NCBI GenBank assembly: GCA_017409845.1
Contig: JAFQRY010000010.1
Location: 62,001 to 126,000, forward strand
Reading direction: 5' to 3'
Source: Clostridia bacterium
GTDB lineage: Bacteria; Bacillota; Clostridia; Oscillospirales; Acutalibacteraceae
Length of the DNA: 64,000 nt
A model generated the notes under the pieces. The model ran no database searches and was not told the origin of the DNA. It was given only the letters and a program-made list of their open reading frames with translations. The translations under genes and the position numbers were made by a program. Of the stretch, positions 51,669 to 60,098 are shown one piece after another (position 1 is the first letter of the stretch; the number at the start of each line of letters is the position of its first letter).

Positions 51669-52445
51669 CTATGCCCTGTTATTATCCTTAATCTTTTTTA
51701 TCGCACCTTTTTCAAGGCGAGATACCTGAGCCTGAGAAATACCTATTTCATCGGCAACCTCCATCTGCGTTTTTCCTTGCATGAAACGCAGGTGGAGTAT
51801 TTTCTTTTCACGGTCATTCAGGTCTTTTATCGCCTGCCTGAGAAGAATTTCTTCAAGCCAGCTTTCGTCACTTTCGCCTCCGCCGACCTGGTCCATAACA
51901 TAGATTGTGTCGCCGCCGTCGGAATAGACCGGCTCGCTGAGCGAAACGGGCTCAACTATCGCATCGAGTGCAAGCACAACGCTTTCCTTTGAAATGCCAA
52001 GCTCCTTTGCGATTTCCTCGGGAGTGGGGTCACGCTCAAGCTCGTTTATGAGTCTTTCACGCACCTGCATTGCGTGATAGGCGGTGTCTCTGACCGAGCG
52101 GCTGATTCTGACGGGGTTGTTATCTCTCAGATGCCGCCGCACCTCGCCGATAATCATGGGGCAGGCATAGGTGCTGAAGCGGACATCAAGCGAGGTGTCG
52201 AAATTATCAATCGCTTTTATCAGACCTATGCAGCCGACCTGAAAAAGGTCGTCGGGATTTTCACCTCTGTTTGAGAATCTCTGGATTACGCTGAGTACAA
52301 GCCGCAGATTGCCCGTCACAAGCTCGTCCCTTGCTTTTTTATCACCTGCACGGGCTTTTTTCAACAGCTCCATTTTTTCGCTTTCCTTAAGAACTTTCAA
52401 CTTCGCGGTGTTCACTCCGCAGATTTCAACCTTGTTGAATTGCAA
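51669..52445 (-). CDS. sigG: RNA polymerase sporulation sigma factor G
   Basis: Sigma-G directs late forespore gene expression. The 258-residue protein starts QFNKVEICGVNTAKL, the near-invariant sigma-G N-terminus used in anti-sigma and Gin contacts. Region 2 has DELVTGNLRLVLSVIQRF and the DDLFQVGCIGLIKAIDNFD core, with KFSTYA-like RFSTYACPMIIGE. Region 4 has GKTQMEVADEIGISQAQVSRLEK. The TTG start at 52445 follows GGGGTGA by 5 bases. That ribosome site lies in the 3' arm of a stable leader hairpin. Sigma-E, which often sits just upstream (spoIIG), is not here. Confidence 0.95.
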   Translation of the reverse strand: MQFNKVEICGVNTAKLKVLKESEKMELLKKARAGDKKARDELVTGNLRLVLSVIQRFSNRGENPDDLFQVGCIGLIKAIDNFDTSLDVRFSTYACPMIIGEVRRHLRDNNPVRISRSVRDTAYHAMQVRERLINELERDPTPEEIAKELGISKESVVLALDAIVEPVSLSEPVYSDGGDTIYVMDQVGGGESDESWLEEILLRQAIKDLNDREKKILHLRFMQGKTQMEVADEIGISQAQVSRLEKGAIKKIKDNNRA

Positions 52446-52453
52446 AAAAATCA

Positions 52454-52501
52454 CCCCGATACAATTTTTGGCATTAAAAGTATTGCCAATTTGTATCGGG
52501 G
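52454..52501 (-). promoter_or_regulatory. Leader hairpin sequestering the sigG ribosome binding site
   Basis: The minus-strand RNA has CCCCGATACAA pairing perfectly with TTGTATCGGGG (11 bp). After an internal loop an inner TTGGCA/TGCCAA stem follows, with a 10-base loop. The 3' arm contains the GGGG of the sigG Shine-Dalgarno site. The hairpin is followed by TGATTTTTTT, which includes the TTG start, so it also looks like a terminator for the upstream gene. Confidence 0.75.
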
Positions 52502-52513
52502 TTATTATGTTTT

Positions 52514-53545
52514 TTATTTGATTTCGTATGAAATATTGAGGTCTGCATCAACCGTGACCTCAACCACAACGGTTTCGAGGATTTCGCGTCTGCCTTCAAC
52601 AACCTTAAAGCCGTTTTCGGTCTCGATTATGGGATACATGTCAACCTTTTCAAGGGTGAATTTTGCGGTGCCCTCTTTGAGTGCTTCGATAACAACAATG
52701 TCGTTGCCGCCTATGGGGAACTTGCCGTAAAGCTCTTCCATAATTTCCTGCAGCTCTTCAGCCGAGGGGTAATCCTCGGGAAGATAAATGCTGCCGTAGG
52801 TGTCTGAAACGGGATAGATATTTATAATTTCAGCCGCTTCACTGTCAAGCGATGCAGGGGAAAGCTCCCAGCCGATAAGCTTTGAGCGGTCAGAGGGAAG
52901 CTCGATTTTTGCAAGCTTGTTTTCGTCGGTATAAACGATTTCGCCTTCGGCAGTGAGGGTGTATGCCTTGAACTGAGTTTCAAGCGGAGTGCCGTCGGAT
53001 GACATATATGTATAGAAAACAGCGTAGCTTTCGTCCTCAAGAGAGGTGTTAATAACATCGAAGGTGCATACTCCGTTTGTTGCCTCGGGAGGCCATGTTC
53101 TGAGGTCGGGAGCGGATGTGTCCGTAACCCAGTAGCCGCCTTCAACGGGATTTTCCGCCGTGAGGGTAATGCCCTCGTCATAGGAAATATATTCACCGAA
53201 GCCGTAGGCAACGGTCATCTGATAATATTCAAGCTTGCCGTTGTAGGGATTGACAACTGCGGTTGAATCGAAAATGCCTTCGAGCGATTCGCCGTTTTTG
53301 TTTGTTACGGTAACTGCGGTTCTGCCTTCGCTGATGCCTTCGAGAGTGAAGGTCTGGAGCGAGCCGAGAGTTTTTTCGCTTTTGATAACGGCAACTTTCT
53401 CGTTTTCAACCGTGCATTCCCAGTCAATGCCGTTTGCAGGGTCATAATCCATAACAACGCTGCCGAGATTGTCGCCGCCGAGAACGGTGAAAAACGACGT
53501 GAGCGAGAAAAAGAATGCCATAATCATTGAAAATAAACTGAACAT
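52514..53545 (-). CDS. Secreted/membrane-anchored protein with possible I42 (chagasin)-like domain
   Basis: The 343-residue protein has an N-terminal hydrophobic segment (MFSLFSMIMAFFFSLTSFFTVLGG) acting as signal or anchor. Next come a stretch DYDPANGIDWECTVEN and a strand QTFTLEGISEGRTAVTV, which resemble the NPTTGYSW and closing strands of I42 cysteine-protease inhibitors. The rest is beta-rich, with two more repeats of charged, Glu-rich segments. Function is unknown. GGAGGAATAAAA precedes the ATG. It lies directly upstream of sigG with only the hairpin between; whether it is forespore-expressed cannot be told. Confidence 0.5.
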   Translation of the reverse strand: MFSLFSMIMAFFFSLTSFFTVLGGDNLGSVVMDYDPANGIDWECTVENEKVAVIKSEKTLGSLQTFTLEGISEGRTAVTVTNKNGESLEGIFDSTAVVNPYNGKLEYYQMTVAYGFGEYISYDEGITLTAENPVEGGYWVTDTSAPDLRTWPPEATNGVCTFDVINTSLEDESYAVFYTYMSSDGTPLETQFKAYTLTAEGEIVYTDENKLAKIELPSDRSKLIGWELSPASLDSEAAEIINIYPVSDTYGSIYLPEDYPSAEELQEIMEELYGKFPIGGNDIVVIEALKEGTAKFTLEKVDMYPIIETENGFKVVEGRREILETVVVEVTVDADLNISYEIK

Positions 53546-53688
53546 TTTTATTCCTCCCTGAATCTGATTAAAATTGTATACATCTATATAATGATTATAC
53601 CAATAGCGGTAAAATATGTCAATAACCTCCCCTGCAATTTACTGCAAGAGAGCAAATCAGGGGACGGCCTGAAGTGCTGTCCCGTTTT

Positions 53689-53758
53689 TAATGAAAAATG
53701 AATAATGAATAATGAAAAATTAAGGAAGGGCTCCGCCCTTACCCGATTATATAATGTG
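53689..53758 (+). repeat. Palindromic module A (mosaic copy 3)
   Basis: The 880-base gap 53546-54425 has no convincing gene and is mostly repeats. This part is the ATGAATAATGAATAATG tract followed by AAGGGC-TCC-GCCCTT and ACCCGATTATATAATG. It is nearly identical to the copies at 58604, 63801 and, in inverse orientation, 23683. A related GGGACGGC hairpin lies just before it. Confidence 0.75.
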
Positions 53759-53844
53759 TAATTCGCAATTCGTAATGCGTAATTAAGGGTTGCTTCGCTC
53801 CGATTTTCATAATATTGCTTGTCCCTTGGCTCCTTTGTTAACTC

Positions 53845-53916
53845 CCTCAGTCTCGCTTCGCTCGACAGCTCCCTCTCGAGGGAGCCAAATCGCTGTCGAG
53901 CGTAGCGAGACTGAGG
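53845..53916. repeat. 72 bp nested palindrome
   Basis: CCTCAGTCTCGCT at 53845 is matched inversely by AGCGAGACTGAGG ending at 53916, and the CGACAGC arms continue inward. A second stem, GCTCCCT-CTCG-AGGGAGC, sits inside. The outer sequence and the CTCCCT/AGGGAG core recall widespread Clostridial intergenic repeats. Shorter relatives with a CCTCC...GGAGG core occur at 58747 and 63946. Confidence 0.75.
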
Positions 53917-53922
53917 ATTGAT

Positions 53923-54160
53923 GAATGCGTAAGCATTCGGGCGGATGATAACCGCCCCTACCCGCACGAGTGATATACGCAAATGCGTGTGATATATTGC
54001 TGACGCAATGTGATATTTTTGCCGATGACAAAAGTGATATTCGCCTGACGGCGAGTTTCATCCTTATCCACAAAAACCGTAGGGGTCGGCGACCCGACGA
54101 CCCGTTTCCATACAGAATGCAGTAGGGTGGGATGCCCACATCGTGCCGTCAACAAAACGA
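53923..54160. repeat. Intergenic hairpin modules with GTGATAT-spaced array (mosaic copy 3, continued)
   Basis: In order: GAATGC-GTAA-GCATTC; GGGCGG-ATGATAA-CCGCCC; then a four-unit array (53970-54054), each unit being exactly GTGATAT plus a hairpin: ACGCAAATGCGT, ATTGCTGACGCAAT, TTTTGCCGATGACAAAA, TCGCCTGACGGCGA. It is followed by GGGTCG-G-CGACCC (54083-54095) and a degenerate module B (about 54123-54155). Confidence 0.85.
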
Positions 54161-54334
54161 AAACGGGTTGAAACATTGTCAGGTGCGGAAAAACACGGAT
54201 AAATCCGAAAAAATTTTCTGACAATAAAAAATGAGCAAAACAGAGCAAAACAGAGTATTTGCGAGCAATTCAAAGAAAAATATTTGAAGGTTTCAAACCG
54301 AAACGGATTTTTCACGGATTTATTAAAAAAATTG

Positions 54335-54363
54335 TTGACATTTGCAAGTTTTTGCTCTATATT
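54335..54363 (+). promoter_or_regulatory. Sigma-A promoter of potABCD
   Basis: A consensus TTGACA, 17 bases, TATATT, 63 bases before the TTG start at 54426. Confidence 0.75.
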
Positions 54364-54425
54364 TTATTATATTATAATAAGCCGCTTCGCCGTAAATCCG
54401 GCAAAGGCAGAGAGGGGCTGCATAA

Positions 54426-55550
54426 TTGAAAAAAAATGCGATCATTGATTTGAAAAATATTTCCGTTACCTTCGGAAATAATCAGGTGCTCAAAGACCTC
54501 AACCTCTATATCCGTGACAAGGAGTTCATAACCTTTCTCGGTCCTTCGGGCTGCGGAAAAACAACAACTCTCAGGATTATTGCGGGCTTTATCGAGCCCG
54601 ATGAAGGCGAGGTTATCTTTGAAGGCAAAAAGATGAATGGTGTTCCTCCTCACAAAAGGCAGGTCAACACTGTTTTTCAGCGTTATGCCCTTTTTCCTCA
54701 CCTGAATGTTTATGAGAATGTTGCTTTCGGTTTAAGAATAAGAAAAATTCCCGAAAAGCAGATTAAAGAAACAGTCGAAGAGATGCTCGCACTTGTCAAT
54801 CTCACAGGCTTTAATAAAAGAAACATAAATTCACTTTCGGGCGGTCAGCAGCAGAGAGTTGCAATCGCAAGAGCTCTGGCGGTTAAGCCCAGAGTGCTTC
54901 TTCTTGACGAACCCCTCGGTGCTCTTGATCTGAAGCTCCGCAAGGATATGCAGGTTGAGCTCAAAAAGATTCAGCAGAGGCTCGGCATAACCTTCATTTA
55001 TGTTACCCACGACCAGGAAGAGGCTCTTTCCATGTCAGATACCGTTGTTGTTATGGACGGCGGCGTTATTCAGCAGATAGGAACTCCTCTTGACATATAT
55101 AATGAACCCAAAAACGCATTTGTTGCCGATTTCATCGGCGAGAGCAATATTCTTGACGGCGTTATGATTGACGACTGCCTTGTTGATTTTTCGGGTCATC
55201 GCTTTGAATGTCTTGACAAGGGCTTCGGCAAAAATGAGGCGGTTGACGTTGTTGTGCGTCCCGAGGATGTTGACGTTGTTGAGCCTGAAAAGGGCATGCT
55301 CAGGGGCACGGTAACCTCCGTAACCTTTAAGGGCGTTCATTTTGAAATTATTGTTGACATCGGCGGCTTCAAGTGGATGATTCAGACAACCGATTATCAG
55401 CCCGAGGGTGCAAAAATCGGTCTTTTCATCGAGCCCGATGCAATTCATATTATGAAAAAATCCGAGTATTCGGGTATTTACGGCGACTACAGCTCCTTCA
55501 GCGAAGAATTTGATGAGCTTTCAAACGCAGAGGAGGAGGTGGAGGAATGA
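54426..55550 (+). CDS. potA: Spermidine/putrescine ABC transporter ATP-binding protein
   Basis: The 374-residue ATPase has Walker [12 protein letters not shown]-loop [12 protein letters not shown], signature LSGGQQQR, Walker [13 protein letters not shown] and switch [11 protein letters not shown]-terminal TOBE-like domain ([15 protein letters not shown]) and a Glu-rich tail follow. These fit PotA. TTG start behind GAGGGG. The stop overlaps potB by 4 bases. The order A-B-C-D with overlapping genes is typical of Firmicute polyamine operons. Confidence 0.93.
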   Translation: MKKNAIIDLKNISVTFGNNQVLKDLNLYIRDKEFITFLGPSGCGKTTTLRIIAGFIEPDEGEVIFEGKKMNGVPPHKRQVNTVFQRYALFPHLNVYENVAFGLRIRKIPEKQIKETVEEMLALVNLTGFNKRNINSLSGGQQQRVAIARALAVKPRVLLLDEPLGALDLKLRKDMQVELKKIQQRLGITFIYVTHDQEEALSMSDTVVVMDGGVIQQIGTPLDIYNEPKNAFVADFIGESNILDGVMIDDCLVDFSGHRFECLDKGFGKNEAVDVVVRPEDVDVVEPEKGMLRGTVTSVTFKGVHFEIIVDIGGFKWMIQTTDYQPEGAKIGLFIEPDAIHIMKKSEYSGIYGDYSSFSEEFDELSNAEEEVEE

Positions 55551-56374
55551 GCAGCCGTTCATCTCTCAAATCAAAGCTTGTTGCCTCACCTTATCTTGTC
55601 TGGTCGGTGCTTTTCATCGTTGCACCGCTGATTTTCGTTGTTTATTATTCCTTCACCGATGCTTCGGGAGCCTTCACCTTTGAAAACATAACTGCTCTGA
55701 GCAAATATGCCCCCACATTTCTGCGTTCAATCTGGTTCGGCATAGAAGCAACAATTATTTGTCTTATAATTGCTTTTCCGCTTGCATACATTATTTCGCA
55801 GAAAACCGAAAAGGTTCAGAGAACAATGGTCATGCTCGTTATGCTTCCGATGTGGATGAGCTTTCTTATCAGAACCTATTCATGGATGGCTCTTCTTCAG
55901 GATACGGGTATCATCAACTCCCTTCTCGGCAAAATCGGCATCGACCCGATTCACATGATAAACACCGAGGGTGCGGTTATTCTCGGCATGGTTTATAATT
56001 TCCTGCCCTATATGATAATGCCGATATATTCGGTTATGGCAAAGCTCGACCACAGCATGGTTGAGGCGTGTCAGGATCTCGGCGGCAACCGTCTGACGGT
56101 TGTCAGAAGATGCATAATTCCCATGAGCATGCCGGGCATAGTTTCGGGTATCACCATGGTTTTTGTTCCCTCCGTCAGTACCTTCTACATTTCCCAGAAG
56201 CTCGGCGGCGGCTCGTTTGACCTTATCGGCGACGTTATCGAAAGACAGTTTCAGCAGTCCTATAACTATAACCTCGGTGCATCGCTTTCGCTTGTGCTGA
56301 TGGTGCTTATTCTTATCAGCATGGCGGTTATGAACCGTTTCACGGGTGAAGATGAGGAGGGCATGGTTATATGA
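55547..56374 (+). CDS. potB: Spermidine/putrescine ABC transporter permease PotB
   Basis: The 275-residue permease has six helices. The EAA loop is [25 protein letters not shown]. The N-terminus [23 protein letters not shown] is the usual first helix of PotB. It forms a heterodimer with PotC in the membrane. Confidence 0.93.
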   Translation: MSSRSSLKSKLVASPYLVWSVLFIVAPLIFVVYYSFTDASGAFTFENITALSKYAPTFLRSIWFGIEATIICLIIAFPLAYIISQKTEKVQRTMVMLVMLPMWMSFLIRTYSWMALLQDTGIINSLLGKIGIDPIHMINTEGAVILGMVYNFLPYMIMPIYSVMAKLDHSMVEACQDLGGNRLTVVRRCIIPMSMPGIVSGITMVFVPSVSTFYISQKLGGGSFDLIGDVIERQFQQSYNYNLGASLSLVLMVLILISMAVMNRFTGEDEEGMVI

Positions 56375-57174
56375 AAATTGTGTCAAAGGTATATACCTTC
56401 CTTGTTTTCCTTTTTCTCTATGCACCGATTCTCGTTATGATTCTGTTTTCGTTCAATTCAACGAGCAGCACGAGCGTTTTTTCGGGCTTTTCGCTTGAAT
56501 GGTATAAGGCACTCGCAGAGGATGAAGCAACCCTCAGGTCGCTTTATAACACGATTATTCTTGCAATATCTTCATCGGCTATTGCAACCGTTCTCGGCAC
56601 TGCGGCGGCAGTCGGTATTGATAAATTCAAAAAAGGTCCCGTGCGTTCGGGTGTTATGGCGGTAACAAACATTCCCATGACAAATCCCGAAATTGTTACG
56701 GGTATCTCGATGATGCTGCTGTTTGTTTTTGTGGGCAGGCTTGTGAGCAGGGATGCCGTTCTCGGCTTCGGCACAATGCTTATCGCCCATGTTACCTTCA
56801 ATCTGCCTTATGTTATTCTCAATGTTCTGCCCAAGCTTCGCCAGACCGACAGAAATCTTGCCGAAGCTGCGCAGGATCTCGGCTGCAAGCCCGTAACGGC
56901 ATTTTTTAAGGTTGTTCTGCCGTCGATTATGCCCGGTATCATCACGGGTATGATTATGGCATTCACTCTTTCGCTGGACGATTTCATCATCAGCTATTTC
57001 ACCAGCGGACCCGGCTTCCAGACTCTTCCGATTGCAATTTTCTCAATGACCAAAAAGAGAGTCAAGCCCGATATGTATGCTCTTTCGGCGATTATTTTCG
57101 TGAGCATACTCGTTCTCCTTATCCTCTATAATATTGCACAGTCAAAGAGCGAGGAGAAAACAAAGAAAAAATAA
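56371..57174 (+). CDS. potC: Spermidine/putrescine ABC transporter permease PotC
   Basis: The 267-residue permease has six helices. The EAA loop is EAAQDLGCKPVTAFFKVVLPSIMPG. SFNSTSSTSVFSGFSLEWYKAL in the first loop is characteristic of PotC. It overlaps potB by 4 bases and precedes potD by 23 bases. Confidence 0.93.
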   Translation: MKIVSKVYTFLVFLFLYAPILVMILFSFNSTSSTSVFSGFSLEWYKALAEDEATLRSLYNTIILAISSSAIATVLGTAAAVGIDKFKKGPVRSGVMAVTNIPMTNPEIVTGISMMLLFVFVGRLVSRDAVLGFGTMLIAHVTFNLPYVILNVLPKLRQTDRNLAEAAQDLGCKPVTAFFKVVLPSIMPGIITGMIMAFTLSLDDFIISYFTSGPGFQTLPIAIFSMTKKRVKPDMYALSAIIFVSILVLLILYNIAQSKSEEKTKKK

Positions 57175-57197
57175 CACTTTCAACGGGGGTGCTTTTA

Positions 57198-58472
57198 TTG
57201 AAAAAAAGAATTGCATCCGTGCTTTTTGCACTTGCGTTTGCAATCCTGCCCTGCGTAACTGCATTTGCTGCTGAGCAGAGCGAGATTGATGCACTCAGAG
57301 GCACAACGCTTTATGTTTATAACTGGGGTGAATACATTTCAGACGGAGCGGATGATTCGCTCGATGTAAATGCGGCGTTTGAAGAAAAATACGGCATTGA
57401 GGTTGTTTATGAAACCTATGACAACAACGAGGTTATGTATTCAAAGCTCAAGGGCGGCGGCGTTTCCTATGATGTTGTTATTCCGTCGGACTACATGATT
57501 GAAAGAATGATAGCCGAGGATATGCTTCAGCCCATCGACTTTTCAAATATTCCCAACTATAAATATATTCCCGAAAAATACAAGAACCTTGCCCACGACC
57601 CCAAAAACGAATATTCCGTTCCCTATACGGTCGGCATGGTAGGTCTTATTTACAACACAAAAATGGTTGAGGAGGCTCCCGACAGCTGGACCGCTCTCTG
57701 GGACGAAAATTATTCCGACAGCATTCTTATGTTCAACAATCCGCGTGATGCTTTTGCAATTTCGCAGAGCATTCTCGGCATGGATTACAATAACGAATCT
57801 CCCGCTTCATGGAGAGTTGCAGCAGAGCTTCTCAAGGAGCAGAAAAATGTTTCTCCCGCTTATGTAAATGATGAGGTTTTCCTTAAAATGGAAGCGGGTG
57901 AGGCTGCAATGGCTCCCTATTACGCAGGCGATTTCCTCACCATGCAGGAAAATAATCCCGATCTGAGCTTTGTTTATCCCAAGGAAGGCGTCAACTTCTT
58001 TGTTGACGGTGCATGCGTTCTCAAGGGTGCAAAAAACAAGCTTGCGGCTGAGCTTTATATCAACTTCCTTCTCGAGCCCGAGGTTGCCCTTGCAAATGCG
58101 GAATATATCTGCTATGCAAGCCCTCACACCGAGGTTTATACCAATCCCGATTATTCATTCTATGAGGATGAAATTCTCTATCCCGAAGAAGGAAAGTTCA
58201 AAACCCAGCTTTTCCTCAATCTTGACCCCGAAATCCTTGCTCTTATGAGCACTCTCTGGGATGATGTCAAGAATTATGTGCCCTCAACGGGTTCAAGCAA
58301 CCATGCATTTTTCTTCGGCGGAGATTCCGATTCGTCTGCCGTTATTGATGATGGCGAGGCAATGACTCCCGAAGCAAAGCGTTATGCTCTTTATATCGGC
58401 ATTTTTGCCGCAGTCTGCCTTGCATATGTTGTTTTCAGATACGCAAGAAAGAAATACAGAGAAAACATATAA
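57198..58472 (+). CDS. potD: Spermidine/putrescine-binding protein PotD with C-terminal membrane anchor
   Basis: The 424-residue protein has a Sec signal peptide (cleavage near AFAAE) but no lipobox Cys. The PotD fold is clear: LYVYNWGEYIS, DVVIPSDYMIERM, NPRDAFAISQSILG and AMAPYYAGDF line the polyamine site, with Asp/Glu and aromatic residues. After the domain, a linker (SSAVIDDGEAM) leads to a membrane helix, YALYIGIFAAVCLAYVVF, and a basic tail RYARKKYREN. It is thus tail-anchored instead of lipid-anchored. The TTG at 57198 follows GGGGGTG. Confidence 0.9.
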   Translation: MKKRIASVLFALAFAILPCVTAFAAEQSEIDALRGTTLYVYNWGEYISDGADDSLDVNAAFEEKYGIEVVYETYDNNEVMYSKLKGGGVSYDVVIPSDYMIERMIAEDMLQPIDFSNIPNYKYIPEKYKNLAHDPKNEYSVPYTVGMVGLIYNTKMVEEAPDSWTALWDENYSDSILMFNNPRDAFAISQSILGMDYNNESPASWRVAAELLKEQKNVSPAYVNDEVFLKMEAGEAAMAPYYAGDFLTMQENNPDLSFVYPKEGVNFFVDGACVLKGAKNKLAAELYINFLLEPEVALANAEYICYASPHTEVYTNPDYSFYEDEILYPEEGKFKTQLFLNLDPEILALMSTLWDDVKNYVPSTGSSNHAFFFGGDSDSSAVIDDGEAMTPEAKRYALYIGIFAAVCLAYVVFRYARKKYRENI

Positions 58473-58482
58473 ACAAATTATT

Positions 58483-58520
58483 ACCGCCGTGTTAATTTTA
58501 AAGCACGGCGGTTGATTTTT
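58483..58520 (+). terminator. Rho-independent terminator of potABCD
   Basis: ACCGCCGTG (58483-58491) pairs with CACGGCGGT (58504-58512), then TGATTTTT. Confidence 0.85.
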
Positions 58521-58549
58521 GCATGTCTGTGTGGTAATATTTTTAAGAA

Positions 58550-58975
58550 ATTCAAAGCAGGGGTCGGAGAGCCTCCATACCGTCAGGTGCGGAAAGGTTT
58601 ATCAATGAAAAATGAATAATGAATAATGAAAAATTAAGGAAGGACTACGCCCTTACCCGATTATATAATAAAATGTGCAACTAAGTGTAGGGCGGGATGC
58701 CCACATCCCGCCGTTTAAAAAGCAAAAAAACTGCACAGTTCTTTTACCTCCTTTTCAAAGGAGGTGGATTTTTGCGAAGCAAAAAGACGGAGGATTGCAT
58801 TCGGGCGATTCGTGAATCGCCCCTACCCGCACGAGTGATATACGCAAATGCGTGTGATATATTGCTGATGCAATGTGATATTTTTGCCGATGGCAAAAGT
58901 GATATTCGCCTGACGGCGAGTTTCGCCCTTATCCACAAAAACCGTAAGGGTCGGCGACCCGTGCAGACCATAGGT
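58550..58975. repeat. Intergenic palindromic mosaic copy 4, including GTGATAT hairpin array
   Basis: The gap 58473-59015 has no gene. It holds module A (58604-58680), module B (58690-58712), a CCTCCTTTTCAAAGGAGG palindrome (58747-58764), TTTTTGCGAAGCAAAAA, GGGCGATTC-GT-GAATCGCCC (58803-58822) and a four-unit GTGATAT array (58835-58919). It ends with GGGTCGGCGACCC (about 58949-58961). Order and sequence from 58823 on match the copy at 53958-54100 closely. Confidence 0.85.
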
Positions 58976-59015
58976 CTGCAATTTGAATTATAAAAAACGA
59001 TGTGAGGTTAAACGA

Positions 59016-60059
59016 ATGAAAAGGATAAAAATATTATTGCTGTTTACGGCTGCGGTGCTGCTTCTGTTTTCCGCATGCTCAAAGGATGAGCCCGAAGCTG
59101 TCACAACAACCCAAGCTGCTGCTGAAGCAACCTCTGTTCAGAATCTTGACGGTGCGATTGATGCATTCATAAATATAACAGAGGCATTCTTTGAGGAAGA
59201 GCAGCCTTCAGATGAAGAAGCTGAAGAAAACGGCGAGGAAGAAACGGAAAAGCCGACCATGTATGTTCCCGTTTCCCACACAAGCCCTCTGACCGAAGCA
59301 TTTTCGGATTATAAGGAGCAGACGGAGAAGGAAAAGGGAACCGCCTCTCCCGAAAAAAGAACGGTTACTCTCAGCTTTGCCGAGGGAAGAACTCTTACCG
59401 AAATATTTGAATTCCTTGATGAATATGAGGTGGCGGATTTTGATGAGCTTATGGAAACCGCCGCAACTTATGACTACAGCTATTATCCGCTCGTTTCGAA
59501 AATTCCGTCGGACCCCAATCGCTGCTTCAAGCTTGAGGGTTATCTTTTCCCGAGCACCTATGAATTCTATACCAATTCAAAGCCGCAGGATGCGATAGGC
59601 AAATTTCTCAGGGGCGGCAAGGCAAATATCACCGAGCAGATGATGGCTCAGGCTGCCGCACTCGGCTACACTATGGATGAGGTGCTCACCGTGGCTTCAA
59701 TCGTTGAAAAAGAGGGCTCAAATCCGAATGAAATGTCAAAAATCGCTGCAGTTATCTATAACCGCCTTGAAGCGGGCATGAAGCTCCAGATGGATTCCTC
59801 GATTTATTATATAGAACGCCATGTCAAGCCCTATCTCACGGGTGACATCAACCGCTATAACAGCCATTACAATACCTATAAATGCTCCGCACTTCCTGCA
59901 GGTCCGATTTGCAACCCCGGACTCAAAACGATCAATGCGGCACTCAATCCCGCAGATGTTGATTATCTCTATTTTGCCCACGATGAAAACGCAAATTACT
60001 ATTACGCCTCAACCTATGAGGAGCATCTCGAAAACCTCGAGCTTGCAGGAATTGAATAA
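59016..60059 (+). CDS. MltG/YceG-like endolytic transglycosylase, lipoprotein form
   Basis: MltG cuts nascent peptidoglycan glycan strands at the membrane. The 347-residue protein has a lipobox LLFSAC (Cys21) and an acidic linker of about 85 residues (EEEQPSDEEAEENGEEE). The YceG domain then carries KLEGYLFPSTYEF, TVASIVEKEGSNPNEM (with the catalytic Glu), VIYNRLEAGMKLQMDSS and SALPAGPICNPGLKTINAALNP. The usual MltG has an N-terminal membrane helix and a LysM-like domain; here a lipid anchor and a shorter N-terminal part (TLSFAEGRTLTEIFEFLDEY) replace them. The ATG at 59016 follows GAGG. Confidence 0.85.
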   Translation: MKRIKILLLFTAAVLLLFSACSKDEPEAVTTTQAAAEATSVQNLDGAIDAFINITEAFFEEEQPSDEEAEENGEEETEKPTMYVPVSHTSPLTEAFSDYKEQTEKEKGTASPEKRTVTLSFAEGRTLTEIFEFLDEYEVADFDELMETAATYDYSYYPLVSKIPSDPNRCFKLEGYLFPSTYEFYTNSKPQDAIGKFLRGGKANITEQMMAQAAALGYTMDEVLTVASIVEKEGSNPNEMSKIAAVIYNRLEAGMKLQMDSSIYYIERHVKPYLTGDINRYNSHYNTYKCSALPAGPICNPGLKTINAALNPADVDYLYFAHDENANYYYASTYEEHLENLELAGIE

Positions 60060-60065
60060 AAATTT

Positions 60066-60098
60066 AACCGCCTCGGTTTTGCCGAAGCGGTTGTTTTT
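60066..60098 (+). terminator. Rho-independent terminator after mltG
   Basis: AACCGC-C-TCGG pairs with CCGA-A-GCGGTT, followed by GTTTTTAT. It overlaps the 3' end of the convergent flavodoxin gene. Confidence 0.75.

Noticed and set aside
53584..54315. Small open frames in the 880-base gap
   Set aside because: They are built from the palindromic repeat modules, differ in frame between repeat copies and have no ribosome sites.
54426..58472. Iron or phosphonate ABC transporter instead of polyamine uptake
   Set aside because: The permease loops, gene order and PotD binding-site motifs fit potABCD much better.
58697..58993. Open frame through the repeat mosaic before mltG
   Set aside because: It consists of repeat modules and GTGATAT units and is not conserved in frame with the other copy.
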